A model generated the notes under the pieces. It had not been told where the DNA came from. It did no database searches and saw only the letters and a list, made by a program, of their open reading frames with translations. Source: a virus. From it: a DNA stretch of 37,793 nucleotides. Shown here piece by piece: positions 6,133 to 12,796 of this stretch. The stretch spans positions 1 to 37,793 of IMG/VR virus record IMGVR_UViG_3300046315_000119, one strand, 5' to 3'. A program made the translations under genes and the position numbers. Each line of letters opens with the position of its first letter. Within the stretch, counting starts at the first letter, position 1.

Positions 6133-6248
6133 GATGGCTAGATAGACTGGATGAGGGAAACTACTAAGTAAACTGAGCGTTGCCACCACCGCTCAGCCAC
6201 CACTTTCTTGTAGCCTTTGCGCCCGATTCCGTAGCTTATAGCCATCCT
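6132..6248 (+). ncRNA. Structured RNA candidate, ~117 nt, upstream of VRR-NUC
   Basis: A closing stem GGATGGCTA (6132-6140) pairs perfectly with TAGCCATCC (6240-6248). Inside, CTACtAAG pairs with CTTGTAG (one bulge) and encloses CTGAGCG/CGCTCAG (7 bp) with loop TTGCCACCAC. There is no reading frame in this 167-base gap. The end lies about 15 bases before the GGAG site of the next gene. It could be a small RNA or a 5'-UTR control element; I do not recognise a known riboswitch class. Confidence 0.6.
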
Positions 6249-6272
6249 TATTAGGGCATATTGGAGATACAT

Positions 6273-6590
6273 ATGTTAGAAAAGAATTTCAAGAAAAAAC
6301 AGCAAGATGAACTATCGGCGTCTGGTTGGGTATTCATCCAGCTGGTCGCCGATTCTGGTATTCCGATGGGATTCCCAGATACGCTTTGCCTTTCGCCCAC
6401 CGGCTACAGTTGCTATGTGGAGTGGAAAAAATCCGCAAAGTCGAAACATCAACCCCTTCAGGACTATTGGATAAACAAACTTAATAATATGGGACACGAC
6501 GCTCAGTTCGTATTCCCCGAGAACGTACTTGCTTGGAAAAATGAAGCAATAAAGAAATCAAAGGAGGTGGGTCATGCTAAAAAAGATTGA
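6273..6590 (+). CDS. VRR-NUC domain nuclease, 105 aa
   Basis: Stand-alone VRR-NUC proteins are PD-(D/E)XK nucleases common in phages and thought to act on branched DNA. Visible motifs are SGIPMGFPDTLCLSP (the G-x-PD element) and CYVEWKK (the E-x-K element), followed by LQDYWINKLNNMGHDAQFV, the usual Q...L...G helix of the family. The ATG at 6273 is chosen because GGAG stands 5 bases upstream; an in-frame TTG at 6261 is less likely. Its end overlaps the HNH gene by 17 bases. Confidence 0.88.
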   Translation: MLEKNFKKKQQDELSASGWVFIQLVADSGIPMGFPDTLCLSPTGYSCYVEWKKSAKSKHQPLQDYWINKLNNMGHDAQFVFPENVLAWKNEAIKKSKEVGHAKKD

Positions 6591-7065
6591 AGGGTTTGAT
6601 GACTACTTTGCCTTTAGTGGTGGGTTAATTATTAGTATGAAATTTGGCAAAAGACGACCGCTTGCCGTAGATATCAACAAAGAGGGATATGAGTTTGTTC
6701 GCCTACATAAAGATGGTAAGCGACACGGCAAAAAAGTGCATCGCTTAATTGCACTAGCATTCTTACCAAACCCAGAGAAAAAACGTACCATAAATCATAA
6801 AAACGGCATTAAAACTGATAATCGGCTTGAAAATCTTGAGTGGGCTACACATTCCGAGAACACCTTGCATGCATACAGAGTGTTGAAGCGTGAAGTATAT
6901 CCACCAGACCCAAGCAAGCCTGTTCGATGCATAGAAACTGGAATAATATACAAATCTGGTTCTGATGCAGAACGAGCGCTAGGTATATGGGCGGGCGGAG
7001 TTAGCTGCGTAATCCTCGGTGGTCAAAAAACCGCAGGTGGATATAGATGGGAGAGAATGGCGTGA
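6574..7065 (+). CDS. HNH homing-type endonuclease with NUMOD4/NUMOD1-like modules, 163 aa
   Basis: N-terminal NUMOD4-like segment (about residues 1-50, FDDYFAFSGGLIIS...GYEFVRLHKDGK). HNH core follows: VHRLIALAFLPNP, then INHKNGIKTDNRLENLEWAT (about 75-100). The C-terminus reads VRCIETGIIYKSGSDAERAL...GGYRW, like NUMOD1. This layout is typical of selfish homing endonucleases. It is wedged between VRR-NUC and the helicase with strong GGAGGTG and overlaps at both ends, so it is co-translated. Its target may be the cognate site in related phages lacking it (inference). Confidence 0.88.
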   Translation: MLKKIEGFDDYFAFSGGLIISMKFGKRRPLAVDINKEGYEFVRLHKDGKRHGKKVHRLIALAFLPNPEKKRTINHKNGIKTDNRLENLEWATHSENTLHAYRVLKREVYPPDPSKPVRCIETGIIYKSGSDAERALGIWAGGVSCVILGGQKTAGGYRWERMA

Positions 7066-8261
7066 TACAGTTATATCAAAGCCAAGAGCAGTATCTCGCT
7101 AATCTCGGCGATAAGCCCTATATGTTCGCAGGGGTTGGCTCTGGCAAGACGCTGATGGCGTTATTCCGCGCACACCGTACGGGAGCACGCAAGGTCATTG
7201 TCATTTGTCCGGCGAGCGTCAGAGACACGCGCGTCTGGGAGCTAGACCTTGAGAAGTCGGGGCTACAGTTCGACGAATTTCAAGTTGAAGGCTACCACTT
7301 TTTGCAGAAGTTCAAGACAGTTGACTTTACAAAGTATAGCGATTACTACGTCGTCATAGACGAAGCGCACAAAATCAAAAACAGCCAGAGCAAGCAGGGG
7401 CTAGGCGCGTTTAAGTTGTGTACCTCTGCGATGGGCTACTCACTCCTATCTGGTACGCCGATGAGCAAGTGGGCAGACGCAGTGAACTATGCCAAGATTA
7501 CCGGGCTTGTGAAGCATAAGACAGAGTTTTACCGACGATTTGTGGTTGAACAGCGGTCTTATGCCCACAAAGGCATGGACATTGTGGGATATAAAGACAC
7601 TGACACGCTCGTTAAGTGGTGGAATAATATCGCCCTGCGCGGTAAATCAGAGGACTTCGTGGAGTTACCAAAGAAGCAAATAATCGACGTACAGGTTCCT
7701 ATTAAGCGCCAGAAGTACATCAACATGATTAAAACGCGCATGAATAGTGATGGAGAGCCGCTCGATTCAGCACCGAAGTTGACGTGGGCGCTACGACAAT
7801 ACGCCGAAGAAGCACCCGAGAAAGTGCGCTGGGTCGTTGAGAAGCTTGAAGGTATTGAGAACGCGCTGATATTCGTCAACACGATTGCGGCACTAGATGG
7901 GCTCAGCTTCGCATTGAAAGAGGCTGGAATTAAGCACGGTGTCTGGTACGGTAAGAAGAAGGACGACTTCGCCGACCACAACGTCATGATTGTGCAATAT
8001 CAATCTGGCGGTACTGGGCTCAACCTTCAAAAATTCAGCACGACGATTTTCCTTTCGCCATGCTACAGCTTCATCGACTACACTCAAGCCGTCGGTCGCA
8101 CCTACCGCAACGGTCAACCAAACAAGTGTACGTTTTACCACCTTCGAGCCTTTGGCACGATTGATAATGCGATTTACGAAGCGCTCAACGAGAAGCGAAA
8201 TTTTGACGACAAACTAACAGACGTCCCACCTCAAAGCTGGATGTCATTTATGGGGGAATAG
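7062..8261 (+). CDS. SNF2-type superfamily 2 helicase, 399 aa
   Basis: Motif I GVGSGKT (24-30), motif Ia VICPASV, motif II DEAH (100-103, in VVIDEAHKIKN), motif III LSGTPMS, and in the second half GGTGLNL and motif VI QAVGRTYRNGQ (about 343-353). The order and the R-x-x-R-x-G-Q form fit the compact phage SNF2/DEAD helicases found beside VRR-NUC and DUF3268 genes. It probably remodels DNA during replication or recombination. GTG at 7062 overlaps the HNH TGA and follows GGAGAG; an ATG at 7047 in frame is an alternative. Confidence 0.9.
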   Translation: MIQLYQSQEQYLANLGDKPYMFAGVGSGKTLMALFRAHRTGARKVIVICPASVRDTRVWELDLEKSGLQFDEFQVEGYHFLQKFKTVDFTKYSDYYVVIDEAHKIKNSQSKQGLGAFKLCTSAMGYSLLSGTPMSKWADAVNYAKITGLVKHKTEFYRRFVVEQRSYAHKGMDIVGYKDTDTLVKWWNNIALRGKSEDFVELPKKQIIDVQVPIKRQKYINMIKTRMNSDGEPLDSAPKLTWALRQYAEEAPEKVRWVVEKLEGIENALIFVNTIAALDGLSFALKEAGIKHGVWYGKKKDDFADHNVMIVQYQSGGTGLNLQKFSTTIFLSPCYSFIDYTQAVGRTYRNGQPNKCTFYHLRAFGTIDNAIYEALNEKRNFDDKLTDVPPQSWMSFMGE

Positions 8262-8262
8262 C

Positions 8263-8424
8263 GTGATATTTTTTAAGAAAAAGCGAATCACCGTTTACGT
8301 CACATGGCGTGACCAAAAAGGTAAAGAGGTCACTAAAAAGCTAGATATGTTCACGTGGCGCAAAAAAAATATGATTGTTCTTTGGGGCAACGGCGCTCAA
8401 TTTCAGGTGAGGGTGGAGCTATGA
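8263..8424 (+). CDS. Small hypothetical protein with GTG start, 53 aa
   Basis: The GTG at 8263 follows a GGGGG site (inside the helicase 3' end) and the TGA overlaps the next ATG (ATGA). It has a basic, beta-rich make-up: KKKRITVYVTWRD, then a turn, then NMIVLWGNG and FQVRVEL. No family recognised. Coupling on both sides supports it as real. Confidence 0.6.
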   Translation: MIFFKKKRITVYVTWRDQKGKEVTKKLDMFTWRKKNMIVLWGNGAQFQVRVEL

Positions 8425-8825
8425 GCAAAAATCCAAAAGAGTATATAGTTTTATGCCCAGTAGACGGTAAACCCGCCCCTTGGGTCGAGAACAAGGAAAA
8501 GTACGGTCGTAACTATGGCAAAAGTTACATGGCTTACTACTGTAAAGAGCATGATACCTATGTGGGCTGCCATAACAATACTCGACAACCACTAGGCACG
8601 ATGGCTGACGATGAATTACGCAAGTTGCGAATGGCCGTTCACGCAAAAATCGACCCCCTGTGGCGTAGCGGACAGTATGAGAGGAAGCACATCTACAAGT
8701 GGTTATCGAAGAAGCTCGGCTATCAGTACCACACAGGCGAGAGCACGAAAGAGACTTGCGGGGAAGTTTTAGCGCTTGAAATTGATATTGATGTCGCGGA
8801 GCTGTATCATGGACGAGCTGAATAA
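8421..8825 (+). CDS. DUF3268-like zinc-finger protein, 134 aa
   Basis: Layout matches the DUF3268 family of small phage proteins. A CPVDGK element lies near residue 12, YYCKEHDTYVGCHNN around 40-52, then PLGTMADDELRKLRMAVHAKIDPLW with R-x..Y-x-WLSKKLGY at 90-105. Cysteine and histidine spacing suggest one zinc site. In other phages it accompanies the SNF2 helicase and VRR-NUC, as here; a role as a replication accessory is inferred. The ATG at 8421 follows GGGTGGAG and overlaps the previous stop. Confidence 0.8.
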   Translation: MSKNPKEYIVLCPVDGKPAPWVENKEKYGRNYGKSYMAYYCKEHDTYVGCHNNTRQPLGTMADDELRKLRMAVHAKIDPLWRSGQYERKHIYKWLSKKLGYQYHTGESTKETCGEVLALEIDIDVAELYHGRAE

Positions 8826-9528
8826 TCTCAAGTCATTTGCCTGGAAAGGCACGAAAAAGGAGCGCTACACTACCGACAAGTGGAGCGACGACAAGAATTG
8901 CCGACCTCTCGGGGAGAGCAAGGCTCGTGCCAATGCGCTACTGACGGGGAAGAGGCAACTCGACCCGACTGGGCGCTGGAAGCTCATCGCCGTAGACCTC
9001 GACCACAAAGACAACTGGGACGAAGTGATTGCGACTTATAGAGCGCTTGATTTGCCCCGGTCGCTCACGATTGCAACACCGAGTGAAGGCTACCACGTTT
9101 TCTTTTGGATTCAAAAGGACACACCGGCGCAGAACATCAACGACGACCGTCACTGTAAGAATTTCGAGCTGAAGGGCGACATGAGTAATATCACAGCACC
9201 GCAGAGCGTGTTTGACGACGGCTCAGCGTATCGAATTGCCCGCAACATCCCAATAGCCAGATTACTGGCTGGAGAGGCTCACAGGCTATGCAAACATCGT
9301 CAGGAGTGGCGTCCGCCACGTCTGCCGGGTGACTTTGTGCCGGACGAGATAGATGTTGAGAATCTTGCCAAGCATTACGACCAGAGAGCTCGTCATACGC
9401 CAAGGGGCTGGTACTTCCGTTGTCCATTCCACGAAGACCGCAAGAGTAGCGCCGTGCTGTTCAATAATGGCTGGTTTTTCTGTAGTGGGTGCGGTAAAAA
9501 GGAACAATTAGTGAAAAAAGCGTTATAA
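8809..9528 (+). CDS. AEP-type primase with C-terminal zinc-binding motif, 239 aa
   Basis: The N-terminal ~180 residues look like an archaeo-eukaryotic primase (prim-pol) domain: VDLD with D63/D65 as the metal-binding pair and GYHVFFW with H96 as the s-x-H motif. A C-terminal C205-x2-H208...C225-x2-C228 element (CPFHED...FFCSGCG) follows, resembling a CHC2-like zinc finger, which in many primases is N-terminal instead. There is no helicase domain in the same protein; a D5-type helicase is encoded separately at 35058-36455 on the other strand. The start at 8809 has GGAG upstream and overlaps the previous gene by 17 bases. Confidence 0.8.
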   Translation: MDELNNLKSFAWKGTKKERYTTDKWSDDKNCRPLGESKARANALLTGKRQLDPTGRWKLIAVDLDHKDNWDEVIATYRALDLPRSLTIATPSEGYHVFFWIQKDTPAQNINDDRHCKNFELKGDMSNITAPQSVFDDGSAYRIARNIPIARLLAGEAHRLCKHRQEWRPPRLPGDFVPDEIDVENLAKHYDQRARHTPRGWYFRCPFHEDRKSSAVLFNNGWFFCSGCGKKEQLVKKAL

Positions 9529-9529
9529 T
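9501..9529 (+). promoter_or_regulatory. Possible promoter at the end of the primase gene
   Basis: A perfect -10 TATAAT (9524-9529) overlaps the primase stop; the -35 (GGAACA at 9501-9506, 17-base spacing) matches only ACA. It would serve 9671-10390. Confidence 0.4.
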
Positions 9530-9554
9530 CGAAAAAAGCGGCAGTGTAGTTGTT

Positions 9555-9580
9555 TTTTGAAGTCGAATATTCCTTCAAAA
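9555..9580 (+). other. 8-bp hairpin in the 9529-9670 gap
   Basis: TTTTGAAG (9555-9562) and CTTCAAAA (9573-9580) pair perfectly around a 10-base loop. The rest of this 142-base gap holds a weaker pairing, TTGGGGT with ACCCCACCAA (about 9603-9642). There is no reading frame. It is possibly a leader structure after the 9501-9529 promoter. Confidence 0.5.
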
Positions 9581-9670
9581 TTCTGACGTAAAACCAAGCA
9601 AATTTGGGGTAGCAAAGTAAACCAGTCGCCAACCCCACCAAACTGATGTTTAAGAATAGGAAAAAATAGT

Positions 9671-10042
9671 ATGAAAAAATTCAAGATTCAACCAGAACAA
9701 CGAAAGAGCGGCGTTTTGCCGACCCCACTCGTAGTCAACGATAAAGGTTTCGTGGGTCGTCAGAAATTCTGGCAGGGCACACCGAAACGCTTGCTCGGGT
9801 TCAATAGCACACCACAGTCAGGTGACATGGATGTGGCAATTTTTGCCAACAAGAACTCAATCTCAACTGAAGATATGATGCTCGGGATTGGCAATTACGC
9901 CGTCTTTATCGACGACAAGGACAACTGGTTTACGTTTGGCGTCAAGATTGCCGATATTCAAGAGGTGATAACGAAAAAGAGATTGCCGAAGCAGCTACCA
10001 GGTCAACTAGACATTGAAAAAGAACTGGAGCGACGGAAGTGA
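9671..10042 (+). CDS. Hypothetical early protein, 123 aa
   Basis: A soluble, mixed-charge protein. The central part (residues 45-95, AIFANKNSISTEDMMLGIGNYAVFIDDKDNWFTF broken into short strands) looks beta-rich. The C-terminus is helical and basic (EKELERRK). I do not recognise a family. It follows its own apparent leader and promoter, and its TGA overlaps the GTG of the next small gene. Confidence 0.7.
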   Translation: MKKFKIQPEQRKSGVLPTPLVVNDKGFVGRQKFWQGTPKRLLGFNSTPQSGDMDVAIFANKNSISTEDMMLGIGNYAVFIDDKDNWFTFGVKIADIQEVITKKRLPKQLPGQLDIEKELERRK

Positions 10043-10143
10043 AGTTTGTAGTAAAAAATGGGAAAACCTATGTACGACACTGGTTTTGCTGGTACTGGGT
10101 TGACGGGGTTGTAGTTCTCAAGCTAGATTTTAAGGAGGCGTAA
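10039..10143 (+). CDS. Aromatic-rich micro-protein, 34 aa
   Basis: GTGA couples it to the previous gene, with GGA-containing sequence upstream. It is very aromatic (YVRHWFCWYWVDG) followed by VVVLKLDF. It may be a membrane-associated peptide or a small beta hairpin. The stop is four bases before the next ATG. No family recognised. Confidence 0.45.
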   Translation: MKFVVKNGKTYVRHWFCWYWVDGVVVLKLDFKEA

Positions 10144-10147
10144 ACAC

Positions 10148-10390
10148 ATGACCGATACAAGCAACGATGAGACTCCGCGGGGGTGTATTGACCATAAGGT
10201 CTGGGACGATAATCTGAGGGCAGCTTTCTGGGTACTTACTCTTATGGGGGTCTTCTCTCCGCTGTTCACTAGAAGCTTTTTCATGAGCGTTGTGTTCATA
10301 CTCGGTGCGATTGCTCTACTGGTTATCGCCGCTGTTTTGGATGTGAGACACATCAAATGGCATTACGAAAAAGATGAGAAAAACAAATAA
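10148..10390 (+). CDS. Small membrane protein with two transmembrane segments, 80 aa
   Basis: A hydrophilic N-terminus (1-22) is followed by two hydrophobic helices: about 26-42 (AAFWVLTLMGVFSPLF) and about 46-66 (MSVVFILGAIALLVIAAVL). The tail is charged (HYEKDEKNK). AAGGAGG precedes the ATG. It could be an early superinfection-exclusion or holin-like factor, but the sequence only shows a membrane protein. Confidence 0.7.
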   Translation: MTDTSNDETPRGCIDHKVWDDNLRAAFWVLTLMGVFSPLFTRSFFMSVVFILGAIALLVIAAVLDVRHIKWHYEKDEKNK

Positions 10391-10403
10391 AGCCGTCAAA
10401 TAA

Positions 10404-10412
10404 TGGTAAAAT
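10404..10412 (+). promoter_or_regulatory. Extended -10 promoter for the last rightward gene
   Basis: TGGTAAAAT (TG at 10404-10405, TAAAAT at 10407-10412) without a good -35. The predicted start at about 10419 is followed at once by a GAGT/ACTC hairpin (10422-10425/10431-10434). The 10391-10480 gap holds only this and the leader. Confidence 0.45.
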
Positions 10413-10480
10413 AGGGGTAGTGAGTAAAATACTCGTCAGTTCTGTACCGAGCCGTCGGAAGAAAATTCAGGTAGAAGTCA

Positions 10481-10741
10481 TTGCCCCGGAATGGACGCAA
10501 TACATTGATTATTAGTGAAGAAGAAAAGCTGGAGCGTCTCAAGCTCGTAAGCTACTGCAACAGATGCGACGAATGGTATAAGTTCACCGATGACCCGGTA
10601 AACCCCGCTGTTCAGTTGCACTCCTGTGGCAGTAAACCGTCGAGCAAAATTGGCTTTCAGCTCACGACACAACGGACATTTAACCCAGCGAGCAAAAAAT
10701 TGAGCAAAGCAAAGCTCAAGCAAATGGGACTTGGAGCATAA
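10481..10741 (+). CDS. Small zinc-ribbon-like protein, 86 aa
   Basis: A frame with no ATG: upstream in-frame TAG at 10472-10474 forces a TTG start at 10481, with AGGT about 9 bases before. C-x2-C (YCNRCDEW, about residues 25-31) and a later HSCG (about 47-50) would form one zinc site; the C-terminus is Lys-rich (KKLSKAKLKQ). It may bind RNA or DNA. It ends exactly where the block terminator begins. Confidence 0.6.
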   Translation: MPRNGRNTLIISEEEKLERLKLVSYCNRCDEWYKFTDDPVNPAVQLHSCGSKPSSKIGFQLTTQRTFNPASKKLSKAKLKQMGLGA

Positions 10742-10776
10742 AAATAGCCCCTCTTTGAGAGAAGGGGGTATTTTTT
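10741..10776. terminator. Bidirectional terminator ending the rightward block
   Basis: AAAATA/TATTTT and CCCCT/AGGGG arms (two internal mismatches) around a TGAG turn, followed by TTTTTT on the + strand and by TATTTTTA on the - strand. It also lies at the 3' end of the leftward gene 10775-11149. Confidence 0.85.
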
Positions 10777-11149
10777 AAGTTCTAATTTCGTCGGGTGATT
10801 CCGCCCAGTATGGCTTGCCGAGCTCTAGCGCCCATACGGCAAGACTAGCCTGCGCCCTCTCGATGTCGTGCGCCTGCGGCACGCTTGCAGCCTTCTCAAT
10901 AGCAGACATCACATTGTCGACGCTCTTGAGTGGTGAGCCACCCGGCTCGTATGTCGCCAATACTCTTTTGAGGGTGTGATAGCCTAGGAGCGGTATAGGT
11001 GGAGTGTCTCGGTGTTTTGCTTCGTGTGTCGTGCGGTCAAGGCGGATAATGAGAGAGCCCATGGTTCGCAGGGTGTTTGCTTCTTTTGTGCTTGTCCAGT
11101 GACCCTCCGTCCAAAAAATGTGGTCACGGTCAAACCGCTCCCCATCCAT
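10775..11149 (-). CDS. Hypothetical protein of a terminator-boxed unit, 124 aa
   Basis: Opens with FDRDHIFWTEGHW and has a further H-x3-H (THEAKH, about 41-46). This histidine-rich N-terminal pattern reminds me of small actinophage/Gram-positive phage proteins that look like decayed HNH folds, but there is no catalytic HNH core. Residues 70-110 are helical. The start is one base after the stop of 11151-11324. Boxed by terminators, it looks like an independently acquired accessory gene. Function unknown. Confidence 0.72.
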   Translation of the reverse strand: MDGERFDRDHIFWTEGHWTSTKEANTLRTMGSLIIRLDRTTHEAKHRDTPPIPLLGYHTLKRVLATYEPGGSPLKSVDNVMSAIEKAASVPQAHDIERAQASLAVWALELGKPYWAESPDEIRT

Positions 11150-11150
11150 G

Positions 11151-11324
11151 CTAGTCTTCGCCTCTTACAATCCAGCGCTCGTCGTCTGGATGGTCGACAG
11201 TGGGGTAGTCGAACAGAGTTGCGTCGACAAGTCCGACCTGTCCGAGCGCGTGTTGCAGCTCTTCTTTTTGCTCTTCAGTTATTCTCGTTGTTTCGGGGCT
11301 TGTGTTGATTTTTTCGATGCTCAT
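11151..11324 (-). CDS. Acidic 57-residue protein, possibly leaderless
   Basis: Begins MSIEKINTSPETTRITEE and ends ERWIVRGED. It is acidic throughout, with an aromatic DYPTVDHPDDERW stretch. There is no Shine-Dalgarno sequence; instead a TGG-TAAAAT box ends six bases before the ATG, so the transcript would start at the ATG itself. First gene of a two-gene unit lying between terminators at 10741 and 11351. Function unknown; small acidic accessory proteins in such units are often anti-defence factors (inference only). Confidence 0.65.
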   Translation of the reverse strand: MSIEKINTSPETTRITEEQKEELQHALGQVGLVDATLFDYPTVDHPDDERWIVRGED

Positions 11325-11330
11325 ATCGTC

Positions 11331-11339
11331 ATTTTACCA
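11331..11339 (-). promoter_or_regulatory. Extended -10 promoter of the two-gene leftward unit
   Basis: On the - strand: TGG-TAAAAT, -10 at 11336-11331, only six bases before the ATG at 11324. It lies just downstream of the hairpin terminator at 11351-11380. No clear -35. Confidence 0.5.
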
Positions 11340-11350
11340 CACAACAAACA

Positions 11351-11380
11351 AAATATCCTCCGAGTTTATGGAGGATATTT
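11351..11380 (-). terminator. Perfect 11-bp terminator after the lysis genes
   Basis: AAATATCCTCC (11351-11361) and GGAGGATATTT (11370-11380) around GAGTTTAT. In the leftward direction a broken T-run (TTTTGTTTGTTG) follows, so it should end the late transcript. Confidence 0.85.
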
Positions 11381-11390
11381 TGCGACATTA

Positions 11391-11438
11391 AGTTTTTAGC
11401 CTTGGGATGGGTTCATACCCATTATAAAACTAAAAACT
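11391..11438 (-). other. Symmetric nested hairpin at the holin stop codon
   Basis: AGTTTTTAG (11391-11399) pairs with CTAAAAACT (11430-11438), and ATGGGT/ACCCAT (11407-11412/11417-11422) forms an inner stem with exactly seven bases on each side between the layers. The holin stop lies in the outer arm. Probably a 3' end structure of the late mRNA. Confidence 0.55.
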
Positions 11439-11618
11439 ACCCTTGTCGGCGGGGTTATTAAGCCCTGCGAAGAGGTTTAGGATTGCTACGAGCGCACCCG
11501 ACACCACCTGAATCGCTTCTGTCTGGTTCGGTGCAAAGAATATCAAGACACCGACGATAGTACCGATAATCTGCACTATGACGACTGGACTTTTCAACCT
11601 TGCTAGTATTTCTTTCAT
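11430..11618 (-). CDS. Holin-like small membrane protein, 62 aa
   Basis: Two hydrophobic stretches (about 10-29, SPVVIVQIIGTIVGVLIFFA, and 36-52, IQVVSGALVAILNLFAG) follow a short basic N-terminus (MKEILARLK). The size, two-helix layout and position right after the amidase fit a phage holin that opens the inner membrane. An AAGGAGAAT site precedes the ATG. It is the last gene of the main leftward block. Confidence 0.8.
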   Translation of the reverse strand: MKEILARLKSPVVIVQIIGTIVGVLIFFAPNQTEAIQVVSGALVAILNLFAGLNNPADKGSF

Positions 11619-11629
11619 GGTAATTCTCC

Positions 11630-12796
11630 TTACTTTTTATATGTGAACTTTTTTAACACTTCCACTACTATGTTCCAAATCTTTTGCAACCAAGCGAAAG
11701 CACTTTCGCCCGGCTCTGGAGTGGGAACAATAGGTGGCGTCGTTGGGGGCTCGACATACGAGCCGACCGCGATGAGCTCATCAACTGCTGGAGTTGTGAC
11801 CGCATCTGATTTGAGAGTTCGGGCTGTCTCAACATTGTTAGTATACGTCACGGTGAAGACGATTGTGCGGACTCCCTTAACCCCCTGGCGGATGACTCTC
11901 TCTTCGCCAGCTGATACTGTAGCATCGGTCGATTTGGTAATCTGGAACGCAACTTCTTGAGTCTGTGTCTCTTCCTTCACGCTGACAACTGGCAGCTCTT
12001 CGAGGGTGTTCAGGTCGAACCCGTTGCCGGCGCCGGCAGTAGAGGAGTAGACGGTACGGAGGTATGTTTTGCCATTCCAATCTGATTTCTGGTTGAGGTC
12101 GAACTGCTCTCCGGCAGCATAGTTTTTCACCGCGGCGCCCGTTTTGACGGTGACGAGAGTTGTCCCGCCGGCTTTAGCCCTCATCTTGCGAGGGGCGTCC
12201 ATTGGCTTCCAGACCGGCTCGGCTGGTTTTGGCGGCTGAGGTGGGTTGTTGATATAGTTGACCACCGTGTCACGCATTTCCATGATTCGAGCAGGGCAAG
12301 CTGTGCCAAGTTGCGACACCTCCTGGTGTCCGTACACTGCAGTCCTTCCACCAAGAGCGACGTCTTGCGGTCGCCAAAAAGCGGCTATCACCTTAGCATC
12401 TCCGTCGCGGAGTGTATAATTTCGGTAATCACCAAGGTTTTCAATGCCTATTGAGCCACAGTTCGCAGCCCAGTTGCCTGCATGCCATGTTATTTGACCG
12501 AATGGGTCGGCAACAAGTTGCACGAGGCGGTAGCCAGCGGCTCGCTCGGCATCTGTCGCGTCCGGAGTGGCACTCGTAACTCTTTGACCCGCAAAGTGTG
12601 CCTGAGAGTACGAGCGAGCACCTGTGTAGGGGTTTGTGAGCCCAGACCAGTTGGCAGGGTTCGAGCCGTACGCACGAGCGTAACCATTATCAGAAAACCA
12701 TTGGGCTAACCACGCCCTTGACCTGTCTTCCCATAGGGGTGTGACGGCGTGGTGGAGCACCAGCTTGTCGACTGTAGTTCGGTTTGCATCAGCCAT
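11630..12796 (-). CDS. Endolysin: N-acetylmuramoyl-L-alanine amidase with C-terminal SH3-like and G5-like regions, 388 aa
   Basis: Residues 1-180 form an Amidase_2/PGRP-type zinc amidase: LHHAV with H15/H16 near the N-terminus, ITWHAGNW, IGIENLGDY, and GHQEV...TACPA (about 157-166) for the second His and the Cys ligand. After a Pro linker, residues ~210-270 look like an SH3-type wall-binding unit (WNGKTYLRT). Residues ~278-345 (VAFQITKSTDATVSAGEER, then GVKGVRTIVFTVTYTNN and DELIAVG) match the G5 pattern of Gram-positive surface proteins. A Pro/Thr linker and a hydrophobic tail helix end it. The ATG at 12796 overlaps the upstream TAA, which decides against an ATG 30 bases earlier. Confidence 0.9.
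   Translation of the reverse strand: MADANRTTVDKLVLHHAVTPLWEDRSRAWLAQWFSDNGYARAYGSNPANWSGLTNPYTGARSYSQAHFAGQRVTSATPDATDAERAAGYRLVQLVADPFGQITWHAGNWAANCGSIGIENLGDYRNYTLRDGDAKVIAAFWRPQDVALGGRTAVYGHQEVSQLGTACPARIMEMRDTVVNYINNPPQPPKPAEPVWKPMDAPRKMRAKAGGTTLVTVKTGAAVKNYAAGEQFDLNQKSDWNGKTYLRTVYSSTAGAGNGFDLNTLEELPVVSVKEETQTQEVAFQITKSTDATVSAGEERVIRQGVKGVRTIVFTVTYTNNVETARTLKSDAVTTPAVDELIAVGSYVEPPTTPPIVPTPEPGESAFAWLQKIWNIVVEVLKKFTYKK

Noticed and set aside
10741-10776. Reading the GC-rich hairpin after 10741 as part of a gene
   Set aside because: It has terminator form with T-runs on both exits and lies exactly between convergent genes.
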